This document shows, in pieces, positions 1-6,158 of a DNA stretch of 36,998 nucleotides. The notes beneath the pieces were generated by a model. That model made no database searches. It had not been told where the DNA came from and worked only from the letters and a program-made list of their open reading frames with translations. Each line of letters begins with the position of its first letter. The stretch's first letter is position 1. Source of the DNA: a virus; IMG/VR virus record IMGVR_UViG_3300031216_000031, positions 1 through 36,998 of that record; one strand, given 5' to 3'. A program made the translations under genes and the position numbers.

Positions 1-148
1 AAGTTGTACGGTTATCAGAAGGTATAAACACCACAATTGGTATGGATGTTTCCCTATCGTCAAGAATAAAAACACCCTCTTGCCCTAAATAATCACAATC
101 CTTGTCAATTACCTTTACTCTGTCTCCAAGTTTTAATTCTTTTTGCAT
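1..148 (-). CDS. N-terminal fragment of a duplicated small phage protein
   Basis: The gene starts at ATG 148 and runs off the window at base 1, leaving 49 codons. The visible protein begins MQKELKLGDRVKVIDKD and is nearly the same as the start of the complete 152-residue protein at 35480-35938. The DNA is identical over 1-127 and differs at only four of the next 21 bases up to the start codon. A GGAG ribosome binding site lies 8 bases before the ATG. The GDRVKV stretch, rich in beta-type residues, suggests a small SH3/KOW-like barrel; the function is unknown. The truncation is a sequence end, not a frameshift. It sits directly downstream of the terminase small subunit gene. Confidence 0.75.
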   Translation of the reverse strand, partial: MQKELKLGDRVKVIDKDCDYLGQEGVFILDDRETSIPIVVFIPSDNRTT

Positions 149-178
149 TTACTTATCTCCAATGTTTTTTAGTAGTGT

Positions 179-206
179 ATCGTAACACGTAAGGGGCGTA
201 TGTCAA
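179..206 (-). promoter_or_regulatory. sigma70-like promoter for the truncated gene at 1-148
   Basis: On the minus strand TTGACA (201-206) and TACGAT (179-184) are separated by 16 bases. The block TTACGTGTTACGATA around the -10 recurs with one mismatch in the leftward promoter at 6532-6561 (TTACGTATTACGATA), so it may be a phage promoter or operator element. The -35 overlaps the stop codon of the terminase small subunit gene. Confidence 0.5.
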
Positions 207-730
207 CTATGTTTCTTAACCAGGTCAGTTATAGAATTTACTGTTATCTCGCCACTAACTTCCACGCGTTCCCTGGTAGCACCCGTGTGCTTGGCTAACA
301 TATCTAGGGCTTTCTCTTTAGAAAATACTTTAAAGTTAACTACAAGTTTTCCCATTTTGGTTTCGCTAGAATGTATCTCGGTTATATAACGTCGCAGCTC
401 CTTAGGGATCTTCTTGAAGTCTTTAAGGCTGACACCCTTCGAGCCTATAATAGCGAACTCGCTAAGGTCTAGCTCAGCCGCGCCTTTGACGTACTCAACC
501 ACGTAGGTCGAATCGACCTTAGTCGCCGCCTCACGCTCTTTCAGAGCCTTTTCTAGGTGTGGCTTAAACCGCACGTTACCAACCAACGCACTGCCCTTAG
601 TGTCAGCTGTAGACTCAGAGCAGTTATATGTCACAAGATAAGACCGCTTGGCGTTAAAATCTTTTAAATACTCCGACAAAAATGCTTTATGTTTTTCACT
701 CAAAGGGTTTAGTTTTATTCCATCACTCAT
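203..730 (-). CDS. terS: terminase small subunit (TerS)
   Basis: A 175-residue DNA-recognition subunit of the packaging motor, which marks phage DNA and hands it to the large subunit at 33165-34814. The N-terminal part has the usual layout of the Terminase_2 family: LSEKHKAFLSEYLKDFNAKR, then a helix-turn-helix region with CSESTAD and GSALVGN (about residues 9-60), followed by a helical and beta oligomerisation part. The length fits the family (150-180). It is the last complete gene before the truncated copy at 1-148. There is no good Shine-Dalgarno site; a -10-like hexamer lies 6 bases before the ATG, so the message may be leaderless. TerS and TerL lie at opposite ends of the window, which fits a circular or circularly permuted map. 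Confidence 0.8.
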   Translation of the reverse strand: MSDGIKLNPLSEKHKAFLSEYLKDFNAKRSYLVTYNCSESTADTKGSALVGNVRFKPHLEKALKEREAATKVDSTYVVEYVKGAAELDLSEFAIIGSKGVSLKDFKKIPKELRRYITEIHSSETKMGKLVVNFKVFSKEKALDMLAKHTGATRERVEVSGEITVNSITDLVKKHS

Positions 731-736
731 ACCTAA

Positions 737-766
737 AATATACCGAATGTTTTACATATTTGTCTA
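737..766 (-). promoter_or_regulatory. promoter directly abutting the terS start codon
   Basis: On the minus strand TAGACA (761-766), an 18-base spacer and TATATT (737-742). Only six bases, TTAGGT, separate the -10 from the ATG at 728-730. Transcription would therefore start at or next to the ATG. The same TTTAGGTATGA string precedes the gene at 34898. Confidence 0.45.
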
Positions 767-802
767 CCTCTAATATTTACAGGCACTTACGCCAAAACTT
801 CA

Positions 803-1040
803 TAACGCATGGTCACAATGTAGGGTTTTTTGCTCATTAATGGTACAAAAAAATAAAACAACGAAATAACGCTACAAGTCTTTGTTATTTGTATTTAATT
901 AGAAGAAAAACCCTACATACCCTACATCATCGCTCTAAGTACTTGAAATTGATCAGGTTAACGCATGGTCACAATTTTGCCAATGTGACCATGCAGCATT
1001 TTCAAGTGGTTGTAATCATTGAGTTAACGCATGGTCACAA
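803..1040 (+). repeat. iteron-like direct repeats TAACGCATGGTCACAA
   Basis: Exact 16-base copies lie at 803-818, 959-974 and 1025-1040; the last two share two more bases (GT) on the left. An inverted partial copy, TGTGACCATGC (984-994), faces GCATGGTCACA (963-973) across ten bases, giving a perfect 11-bp inverted repeat. The arrangement resembles binding sites for an initiator protein. Confidence 0.8.
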
Positions 1041-1191
1041 GGTTTTTGCAAACCCTACATCATCGCGGTTTTGAAGCCTAAATAACGCAGCACAAGCAGC
1101 ATTTTATAACACAGCACATTCAGCATTTTAAATAAAAATTATTGATGATGTAGGGTACGCGCCGAGTCGACGACCCTAAACCCTACATCAT
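818..1191. repeat. CCCTACATCATC motif, six copies in both orientations
   Basis: Forward copies: 911-918 (short), 920-933 and 1053-1066 (both CCCTACATCATCGC), and 1181-1191. Reverse copies: 818-825 (short) and 1144-1155. The copies interleave with the 16-base iterons, and the last one ends two bases before the stop codon of the primase-helicase gene. Confidence 0.75.
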
Positions 1192-1192
1192 T

Positions 1193-3439
1193 TTAAAGAA
1201 TAAAATCAGTGTTTGACGCGGCACTCACGTCAGAAAATCTCTTGGAAACCTTATAAAAAACGCCTCGCGTCTTACGATTAGCCTCTAAATAAGTCTTTAA
1301 GGTTCTACCAAACCTCGCGGTTGAAAAAGCATAACGTCCACGGTTTTGCATTTCTAACCAATCTACATAAGCCAAATAAAGAGTAGGTGAAGAAACCTCT
1401 ACGCTACCCTCATCATCAACAAAAAGCCCATTTTCAGTGAGAAACTCCTCTACACTGTCCATCTCCCTAAACTTCTCTTGCTCTAACTTGACGGCTTTCA
1501 TATCCGTTAGGTAGATATCGTCGCGGTCCTCATCGATCCCCTGCCATAATTTAAGATAATCTATAGTGTTGATAGCGTTCCAATCAATACGGTTTTTACA
1601 CTTAAAATCCCAATAACGTCTAACTGACGTAGGGTCCTTGATAATATCAATGACCTCGTAGTTACTAGTACCAATAAAGCTACAAACTTTTTTACCTTTA
1701 TTCTTGGCGTTGGTGCCTAAAACTCTATAGGTCAGATAGTCAGCTGTAATTTTCTTTTTCAACGATTCAACATCAACTTTATTAGCCTTAGCCATCTCAT
1801 CAAAGTACATTATAAAGCTAGTCATTAACCTAAAGTCTTGTCTATCATCACCAAGTATAGAAACGTCTGCGGTGTCAACCACGTCGTTTAGTGGCGCACA
1901 TAAAGCCTCAACTGCTCTAGACTTCCCTGAGCCTGTTCGACCTGTGAAGATGGGCATCATGTGGTGTTGTAAATTACCTGACCAAATATTACGCTTAACT
2001 AGCCATATCCAGTGCTTGAGTACTTGCCTGTCAACGTCGCGGACCTCTGGCAGCACTGCCGTAAGAAACTTCTCAACCTCGTCGTTTTCACCTGTATAGC
2101 GTATACGGTCGCGCATCTCCAGGAGCTTAACCGCGCGCATACGCTTCTCGAAGTTGGATAGGGTTGCTTCGATTATAGCCTGGGTGACTGTACGATACTC
2201 AACCATGTGGGAAGTAGCACTATTGTAGACTCGGTAAATTTCCATTACAACGTCTGATAGAGGCATACTGACACCAGCAACAAACCATAGATTAGACAGA
2301 GTAACATCGAGGTTATTCTCTCGACACCAGGTATAGACGAACTCTGTGGCAGGTATTTTTTTAGTTTTTTCATGATCTTTAAATGCTGTTTTAGGTGCGT
2401 CTACTGGTACTGGTCTTTTGTCTTTAGCTAACTTAGACCATAGCGGACACTTAGCACTACACTTCGCGGACTTGATAGGCTCGAGGCAACCGTGGTTATA
2501 AAACCTGTCGCCCGCGTAAATAGCCTCTACCATCGTAGTTACTTCGTCAGTGGGAAAGCCTGACCTGGATGCCCAAGGTAGTACAACCTCGTAGCAGTAA
2601 TCTTTGTGTTTACCCGTTTTAAAAAGATCATTGATGATAATCAACGCGGTCGTATTACGCTCACCATCTGGGCAACGTGCCTCGATCAGACGTTTAATAC
2701 ATATCTTACCGTCAAAGCTCTCTAGCTTGGTAGGCTCGATAGCTGTGCCAGCCTTGGATTTATCGTATGCAGCACTGACCTTACAGTCCGCGACAAGACG
2801 CACGAGGTTCTCGTCTGGTTCTATAGGACCAAAAGAATCGTAACCCCTAGTATGGCGAGTCTTGCAAAATTCCTTGATACCGTCCATATCTCTACTACCA
2901 AGACCGTTAATTATAGTTTTATATAATCCCGTCTTAGGATGCTTGCTGTTAAGTGCGCGGAACTTGCGACCGATATTATAGACGCTAGTGTCCAGTGTCT
3001 TAAATGCAGGTTTTAGATGATGCGCCAGCTTGTTAAGAGTCTTAGGTAAGTCGGCGTCTGCCTCTAAGCCGAAATACTCAAACGGAATTGAGACATGAAA
3101 ACCCTTAGAGCCTGAAAATGCTACATAGAAGTTTTTTAGCTTCAAGTAATTAATAAATCGAATAACATCATTCAGGGATTGTGCCGCGTCTTCGTGATCG
3201 AAGTCAAAGCCTACAAGACCTAGAGCTGGTCTAGCTGGACCGCTTGCGCCCTTGAAAGTCGCTACGCCCTCGTCAACACCTAGACCGTCTGTAGTCACAT
3301 CGAAGTGATTATAGTAAGCCTCGCCGCCGTCGTGGTCTTGAATTGCTTGCGCTAGATCTTGTGCAGGTAGATGCCCCTCACTAGACTTGGCGAACTTTGA
3401 GGTTACTAGATAATTAACCCAACTCAATTGCAACCTCAA
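1193..3439 (-). CDS. primase-helicase: AEP-type primase with a SF3/VirE-like helicase
   Basis: A 748-residue replication enzyme expected to prime and unwind DNA at the nearby repeat region. The N-terminal half matches archaeo-eukaryotic primase-polymerases: DFD (79-81), SGSKGFHV (109-116), Asp150, and RKFRALNSKHPKTG (about 158-171). A Cys group (C318, C327, C331) may bind zinc. The C-terminal half is a superfamily 3 / virulence-associated protein E ATPase: Walker A GRTGSGKS (500-507), Walker B IMYFDEM (543-549), GTSN (600-603) and the DPTSVRRYW signature. The longest reading uses TTG at 3437-3439, directly after a stop. A second TTG at 3425-3427 has a GAGG site 6 bases upstream and may be the true start (744 residues). 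It overlaps the 27-codon peptide upstream, suggesting translational coupling. Confidence 0.85.
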   Translation of the reverse strand: MRLQLSWVNYLVTSKFAKSSEGHLPAQDLAQAIQDHDGGEAYYNHFDVTTDGLGVDEGVATFKGASGPARPALGLVGFDFDHEDAAQSLNDVIRFINYLKLKNFYVAFSGSKGFHVSIPFEYFGLEADADLPKTLNKLAHHLKPAFKTLDTSVYNIGRKFRALNSKHPKTGLYKTIINGLGSRDMDGIKEFCKTRHTRGYDSFGPIEPDENLVRLVADCKVSAAYDKSKAGTAIEPTKLESFDGKICIKRLIEARCPDGERNTTALIIINDLFKTGKHKDYCYEVVLPWASRSGFPTDEVTTMVEAIYAGDRFYNHGCLEPIKSAKCSAKCPLWSKLAKDKRPVPVDAPKTAFKDHEKTKKIPATEFVYTWCRENNLDVTLSNLWFVAGVSMPLSDVVMEIYRVYNSATSHMVEYRTVTQAIIEATLSNFEKRMRAVKLLEMRDRIRYTGENDEVEKFLTAVLPEVRDVDRQVLKHWIWLVKRNIWSGNLQHHMMPIFTGRTGSGKSRAVEALCAPLNDVVDTADVSILGDDRQDFRLMTSFIMYFDEMAKANKVDVESLKKKITADYLTYRVLGTNAKNKGKKVCSFIGTSNYEVIDIIKDPTSVRRYWDFKCKNRIDWNAINTIDYLKLWQGIDEDRDDIYLTDMKAVKLEQEKFREMDSVEEFLTENGLFVDDEGSVEVSSPTLYLAYVDWLEMQNRGRYAFSTARFGRTLKTYLEANRKTRGVFYKVSKRFSDVSAASNTDFIL

Positions 3440-3497
3440 TCAATACAAAAAATAGCGTCAGTGAAACTATAAAAATTCTAAGTGATCTATCCGACAT
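3414..3497 (-). CDS. 27-residue single-pass membrane peptide (tentative)
   Basis: An ATG overlaps the last codons of the gene at 3487-3693 (AATGTCGGATAG) and opens a short frame. The product starts MSDRSLR and then has a hydrophobic helix, IFIVSLTLFFVLIEVAI. Its end overlaps both possible TTG starts of the primase-helicase gene. It could be a real membrane peptide or a translated leader that couples the two genes. There is no homology evidence; support comes only from the overlap pattern and composition. Confidence 0.4.
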   Translation of the reverse strand: MSDRSLRIFIVSLTLFFVLIEVAIELG

Positions 3498-3693
3498 TTT
3501 TAGCCTCACTAGACTTGTAGGCAATATCTGCCCGTAGTAGAAACCCTCTACGATATTTGCTATAGTTAGATTCGTTCAACTCAAGCGGCTCGACGAGGTC
3601 GTCAAAGGCTTTTAGCTCAATCTCGACAACCTCCCAAGGCATATTGTAGTTTTCTGTGAACTTTTTACGGCTCATTTTTTCGTGTCTATTCAT
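3487..3693 (-). CDS. hypothetical protein, 68 aa, first gene of the primase operon
   Basis: Not recognised. A charged, mostly helical protein beginning MNRHEKMSRKKF, with no membrane segment or clear motif. It is the first gene of the leftward unit that includes the primase-helicase. The ATG at 3693 is preceded by the conserved leader GTAGGGGTAC six bases upstream, one of four such leaders in the window. A role in replication or its control is possible from position only. Confidence 0.7.
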   Translation of the reverse strand: MNRHEKMSRKKFTENYNMPWEVVEIELKAFDDLVEPLELNESNYSKYRRGFLLRADIAYKSSEAKNVG

Positions 3694-3699
3694 TTGTTT

Positions 3700-3709
3700 G
3701 TACCCCTAC
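3700..3709 (-). promoter_or_regulatory. conserved leader element GTAGGGGTAC (copy L1)
   Basis: Lies six bases before the ATG at 3691-3693 and includes the GGGG that serves as ribosome binding site. The complement of this ten-base element is in the loop of the candidate small RNA at 3782-3887. Confidence 0.7.
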
Positions 3710-3727
3710 ATTTCAATTTGAATCTAG

Positions 3728-3756
3728 AGAATAAATTAATCAAAGGGCTTTGACAA
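3728..3756 (-). promoter_or_regulatory. leftward promoter for the 68-aa gene and primase-helicase
   Basis: On the minus strand TTGTCA (3751-3756), 17 bases, TATTCT (3728-3733). Its -35 is the other face of the TTGACA used by the rightward small RNA promoter, so the two promoters oppose each other over the same bases. A second possible leftward promoter lies further up: TTGTAT (3796-3801), 16 bases, TATAAT (3774-3779). Confidence 0.45.
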
Positions 3757-3778
3757 GGTTTTTAAATAATTAGATTAT
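3750..3778 (+). promoter_or_regulatory. promoter of the candidate small RNA
   Basis: Consensus TTGACA (3750-3755), a 17-base spacer and GATTAT (3773-3778). It predicts a start near 3782-3786. No protein gene lies downstream on this strand before the terminator at 3833-3882. Confidence 0.6.
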
Positions 3779-3781
3779 AGT

Positions 3782-3887
3782 GGAGTGTGTTTTGTATACA
3801 AGTTATTTGCATTGCTTGTATATGGGTCTCCTAGCCGTCTAGATTTTCTGTAGTACCCCTACGATTCTCTAGACGGCTTTTTAATTT
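3782..3887 (+). ncRNA. candidate regulatory small RNA complementary to phage leader sequences
   Basis: About 100 nucleotides between a strong promoter and an intrinsic terminator, with no sensible reading frame. The 5' part folds into a hairpin: GGAG (3782-3785) with CTCC (3828-3831), and TATACAAG (3795-3802) with CTTGTATA (3815-3822) around a 12-base loop. The 3' part is the terminator hairpin, whose 24-base loop (3844-3867) contains GTACCCCTAC (3853-3862). That is the exact complement of the leader element at 3700, 6493, 6650 and 10578; against the 6493 leader the match extends to 14 bases (GTACCCCTACGATT). Within the loop GTAG and CTAC could form a small stem that presents the C-run. Pairing would cover the ribosome binding sites. 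Transcription and pairing are inferred. Confidence 0.55.
3833..3882 (+). terminator. intrinsic terminator with 11-bp perfect stem
   Basis: AGCCGTCTAGA (3833-3843) pairs with TCTAGACGGCT (3868-3878) and is followed by TTTTT (3878-3882). On the minus strand the stem is not followed by a T-run, so it acts rightward. It closes the candidate small RNA. Confidence 0.75.
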
Positions 3888-3926
3888 CATGAAACAATAT
3901 TAATTCACCAAGCATTTTGCTAACGT

Positions 3927-3975
3927 CCATATTCGACTATGGATGCCAGACCGACCCTAGTACATTGCTAGGGTC
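3927..3975. other. two adjacent hairpins at the end of the leftward small-gene operon
   Basis: TCCATA/TATGGA with a six-base loop (about 3927-3944) and GACCCTAG/CTAGGGTC with a seven-base loop (3953-3960 and 3968-3975). Neither is followed by a convincing T-run in either direction. They may stabilise the 3' end of the leftward transcript or continue the structured region that begins at 3782. The rest of 3888-3982 shows no gene. Confidence 0.4.
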
Positions 3976-3982
3976 ATTTCTG

Positions 3983-4153
3983 CTATTTAACTTTAACAAC
4001 CTCGCCGAACTTAAACATGGCAGCTCTGCGTGTTGCCTCCTCTAGTGTTAGTCTTGTAGCAACATTCACTGAGCTTGTAGAGTTTCTCATAGCCTCTATA
4101 GTCCAGTAAAAAGCCTTGCCCTTACCACTTCTTTTAACGATGTAATCTTTCAT
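3983..4153 (-). CDS. hypothetical protein, 56 aa
   Basis: Not recognised. A small basic protein (MKDYIVKRSGKGKAFYWTIE...), with a beta-like first half and a helical second half containing LTLEEATRRAAMFK. Its ATG overlaps the stop of the preceding gene (TAATG), so translation is probably coupled. It is the last gene of the leftward small-gene operon. Confidence 0.65.
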   Translation of the reverse strand: MKDYIVKRSGKGKAFYWTIEAMRNSTSSVNVATRLTLEEATRRAAMFKFGEVVKVK

Positions 4154-4578
4154 TACTTTAACTCCATTGTAATTATTTCTGTTATTAATTTAAACCCGTC
4201 GCGGCTGCGGTGGTTAGTACCACAAAATTGATCACATTCAACTTGCTCACCTGTAGTTACATGCTTATAGATATAGTACTTAGCGTATTGCCTGGCATGT
4301 TCCTTGGCGAACTTATACCCCATGCGACTAAGAGCGTAATCCATTTGATGCTCGCGTAGTTTGTCCAGGTCCTTTGTTAAACCGTCATGACTAATAACTA
4401 CATTCTTGAATATTGGTTCTCTCATTTCTTCTCCTGTACTTCTTTTATTGTTTTTGAGTTGGTCTTGACGGTTTAAACCCCTTTCCAGTTGTATTGTAAT
4501 TGCATGTAGGTGGGACTCGTCTTTTTTTTCTGCGTAGGCGAAAAGTTGGTCAAGCGCATTTTTTAAAAGTTCATTCAT
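4153..4578 (-). CDS. hypothetical protein, 141 aa, with a possible internal start
   Basis: Not recognised. Helical N-terminal part (about residues 1-50), then a part that begins at an internal Met (MREPIFKNVV) and includes the Cys/His-bearing stretch CDQFCGTNHRSRDG near the end, which could bind a metal. The internal ATG (about residue 52) has an AGGAG site 5 bases upstream, so a shorter second product is possible. Its own ATG overlaps the stop of the membrane peptide at 4575-4673 (ATGA-type overlap). Confidence 0.65.
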   Translation of the reverse strand: MNELLKNALDQLFAYAEKKDESHLHAITIQLERGLNRQDQLKNNKRSTGEEMREPIFKNVVISHDGLTKDLDKLREHQMDYALSRMGYKFAKEHARQYAKYYIYKHVTTGEQVECDQFCGTNHRSRDGFKLITEIITMELK

Positions 4579-4673
4579 AAAGCATGCCTCGTCATAAAGG
4601 AATAACAGCTCATAGCGCCCGCAATATACGCAACCACAAAAATGAAAACGAAAACTTTATACTCTGTACTCAT
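4575..4673 (-). CDS. 32-residue single-pass membrane protein
   Basis: The frame opens at ATG 4673 behind a strong GGGAGAAGAA ribosome binding site and overlaps the stop of the gene at 4670-4984. The product, MSTEYK followed by a hydrophobic helix (VFVFIFVVAYIAGAM) and a short basic tail, would sit in the inner membrane. Overlaps on both sides and the good binding site support it. Small membrane peptides of this sort in early phage operons often act on host envelope proteins; no specific role is visible. Confidence 0.6.
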   Translation of the reverse strand: MSTEYKVFVFIFVVAYIAGAMSCYSFMTRHAL

Positions 4674-4984
4674 TTCTTCTCCCGTGATTCTATCTCAGCT
4701 ACTAATGCTCTTGCTGATGCTTCTGGTAGTGTTTCAGCTTCAAAGGTTTCATCACCAAAATCTAAATTTGCTTGCCATGTTGTACCTAGAAAGTCGGCAT
4801 TAGGACTAAGACCGTATTTCTCAAGTAACGGAATCTGTGAGTCGAATGAGTCTGTGTAGAGTTTTTTTGCGTGGTTATATCCTGCAAACCCATACTCCCA
4901 TTCAACTAATCCATCCTCTAGCCATACATCTTCCCCAAACTCAGCTCTAGCCAAAAATTCGTTAATTTCTTTTATTGTTTTCAT
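4670..4984 (-). CDS. hypothetical protein, 104 aa
   Basis: Not recognised. An acidic protein (MKTIKEINEFLARAEFGEDV...) with several Trp and Tyr residues in its first half (EWEYGFAGYNHAKKLY). No membrane segment and no catalytic motif identified. It overlaps its neighbours by four bases on each side. The acidic character would fit a DNA mimic or host-protein inhibitor, but this is a guess. Confidence 0.7.
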   Translation of the reverse strand: MKTIKEINEFLARAEFGEDVWLEDGLVEWEYGFAGYNHAKKLYTDSFDSQIPLLEKYGLSPNADFLGTTWQANLDFGDETFEAETLPEASARALVAEIESREKK

Positions 4985-5229
4985 TTCAATTTCTCCATAA
5001 TTTCGCTCAGTTTTTCCGAGGTAACTTCGTAATCTTTCCCCGCGATTGTTATCTTTTCTAGCTCTAGCTCTGGTTTTGTAAGGGTCTTTGGTTTAACTTT
5101 TACGGCTGTTACTAGTTTGACTTGATCGACCCTGTAGTGCTTGCCGACTGTAAAATAGCCTCCGTCGCCATAGAAAAGCTTAGTACACTCAACTATATCG
5201 CCTACTTGGTATTCTCTTTCTTTACTCAC
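4981..5229 (-). CDS. hypothetical protein, 82 aa, beta-rich N-terminus
   Basis: The start is GTG at 5227-5229, overlapping the stop of the previous gene (GTGA). The N-terminal half (EYQVGDIVECTKLFYGDGGYFTVG) resembles a small SH3/KOW-like barrel, as in the duplicated protein at 35480-35938, though the two are not obviously homologous. The C-terminal half is a charged helix. Function unknown. Confidence 0.65.
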   Translation of the reverse strand: MSKEREYQVGDIVECTKLFYGDGGYFTVGKHYRVDQVKLVTAVKVKPKTLTKPELELEKITIAGKDYEVTSEKLSEIMEKLK

Positions 5230-5393
5230 TCTAAACCCCCATACGACGCGATCAAAGAGTTTTTCTCGTCTAACTCGTCCTTAACTTTTTTTAACGCCTC
5301 TAACATTTGAGTATCATATATGTCGGCATGACCATAACTAAGCTGATCAGACACGCGTAAGTCTAGTAATTCTATACAATCTTCTAAAGTCAT
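5226..5393 (-). CDS. hypothetical protein, 55 aa
   Basis: A short acidic helical protein, MTLEDCIELLDLRVSD and on, with no recognised family. It begins at an ATG overlapping the stop of the gene at 5390-5530 (ATGA) and ends in a similar overlap with the next gene. The tight overlaps are the main support. Confidence 0.6.
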   Translation of the reverse strand: MTLEDCIELLDLRVSDQLSYGHADIYDTQMLEALKKVKDELDEKNSLIASYGGLE

Positions 5394-5530
5394 TTAACTA
5401 ATCCCTCTAAGATATAAGCCACCATCTTCGTAAGTGAGCCAAATTTCTTATCTAACTTTTTCTTGAGCTTAGGCTCAATCCTAACTGTATAAGTCTTTTT
5501 AATTTCTTTACCATCTCTAGGTCTACTCAT
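5390..5530 (-). CDS. small ribbon-helix-helix-like protein, 46 aa
   Basis: MSRPRDGKEIKKTYTVRIEP, then KLKKKLDKKFGSLTKMVAYILEGL at the end (two helices). A strand with alternating residues (TYTVRI) followed by two helices is the pattern of ribbon-helix-helix DNA-binding proteins. It could repress the divergent promoters at 6488-6664. No direct homology was checked. Confidence 0.6.
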   Translation of the reverse strand: MSRPRDGKEIKKTYTVRIEPKLKKKLDKKFGSLTKMVAYILEGLVK

Positions 5531-5705
5531 CTGATAACTCCTGGATTGCGTTTTTAGTGACGTGTATCAATTCAACAACGGGCGCAACGTCACACGCGTA
5601 GCAAGCACCACGATCCCCACTATCTTTCCAGGTGTCACAGCTCTGAGACTTTCGTAGTTTCTCAAGCTCTAGTAACTCCAAGACCTTAGTAAAATAATCT
5701 TTCAT
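5523..5705 (-). CDS. hypothetical protein, 60 aa, three cysteines
   Basis: Not recognised. A helical N-terminus (DYFTKVLELLELEKLRKS) and a middle with C23 and a CYAC pair that may bind a metal. ATG at 5703-5705, four-base overlap with the upstream gene. It ends overlapping the start of the ribbon-helix-helix-like gene. Confidence 0.65.
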   Translation of the reverse strand: MKDYFTKVLELLELEKLRKSQSCDTWKDSGDRGACYACDVAPVVELIHVTKNAIQELSDE

Positions 5706-5995
5706 TTTTCCACCTTCGCGTAGCCCGAGCCTTCTAGACTATCTATAACCTTTCCAAGATGCGCGTAACTATGTGCAAACTGCACTTCGTTATGATCATC
5801 GCAAAACCCGTTGATACTAACTGTAAAAGTCGCATGCTCTACAGAATAAAACACACCGCTTATATTTCCCGCAGCGTAGATATCTGTAGCTATTTCTTTG
5901 CTAGGAACAAACGGCAACAACACACGTTTAGAAAATACAACTTTCTCTGCCTGGTCTTCTACCTCTATATTATAATTTATTACTACTGTGTTCAT
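5702..5995 (-). CDS. hypothetical protein, 97 aa
   Basis: Not recognised. Mostly beta-type sequence (MNTVVINYNIEVEDQAEKVV...; FTVSINGFCDD), no signal peptide or membrane segment. One-base stop/start overlap with the secreted-type protein upstream and a four-base overlap downstream. Confidence 0.7.
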   Translation of the reverse strand: MNTVVINYNIEVEDQAEKVVFSKRVLLPFVPSKEIATDIYAAGNISGVFYSVEHATFTVSINGFCDDHNEVQFAHSYAHLGKVIDSLEGSGYAKVEK

Positions 5996-6156
5996 TACTT
6001 ACCCCAATTACAACTAACACCGATACCATTACCGCTGCGCGCACGTACTACTACGCACTCAACCCCGTCCACTGTAGTTTTTCTACCGTCGAATGCAAAG
6101 TAGGTACCTGCATAAACCGACGCGGTTGCTAACATTAATAAAACTAAATATTTCAT
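5995..6156 (-). CDS. small exported protein, 53 aa, with signal peptide
   Basis: MKYLVLLMLATASVYAGTYF has a basic start, a hydrophobic core and an AxA-like cleavage site (VYA, residue 16). The predicted mature part has about 37 residues with two cysteines (C38 and C49), which could form a disulphide in the periplasm. An AAGGAGTAAG-type site precedes the ATG. An early-operon exported peptide could act on the host envelope, for instance in superinfection exclusion; this is inference. Confidence 0.65.
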   Translation of the reverse strand: MKYLVLLMLATASVYAGTYFAFDGRKTTVDGVECVVVRARSGNGIGVSCNWGK

Positions 6157-6158
6157 CC

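Larger units (their letters stand above)
731..1192. other. gene-free repeat region, candidate replication origin
   Basis: No convincing gene is present in these 462 bases. The region holds three direct copies of TAACGCATGGTCACAA, a perfect inverted repeat, six copies of a CCCTACATCATC-like motif in both orientations, and several AGCATTT copies in an AT-rich stretch (1080-1140). It lies immediately at the 3' end of the primase-helicase gene, a common place for an iteron origin in phages and plasmids. Origin function is inferred from repeats and context only; a regulatory or packaging site is the alternative. Confidence 0.55.

Noticed and set aside
889-1074. 61-codon open frame in the repeat region
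   Set aside because: The frame runs through the repeats, so the protein repeats (LTHGH) only reflect the DNA; no ribosome site.
803-1191. CRISPR-like array
   Set aside because: Repeats are short (11-16 bases), unevenly spaced (156 and 66 bases), and in both orientations; no cas genes.
3782-3832. tRNA-like fold in the small RNA region
   Set aside because: The hairpin is long and single, with no acceptor stem of seven pairs, no T-loop consensus and no CCA end.
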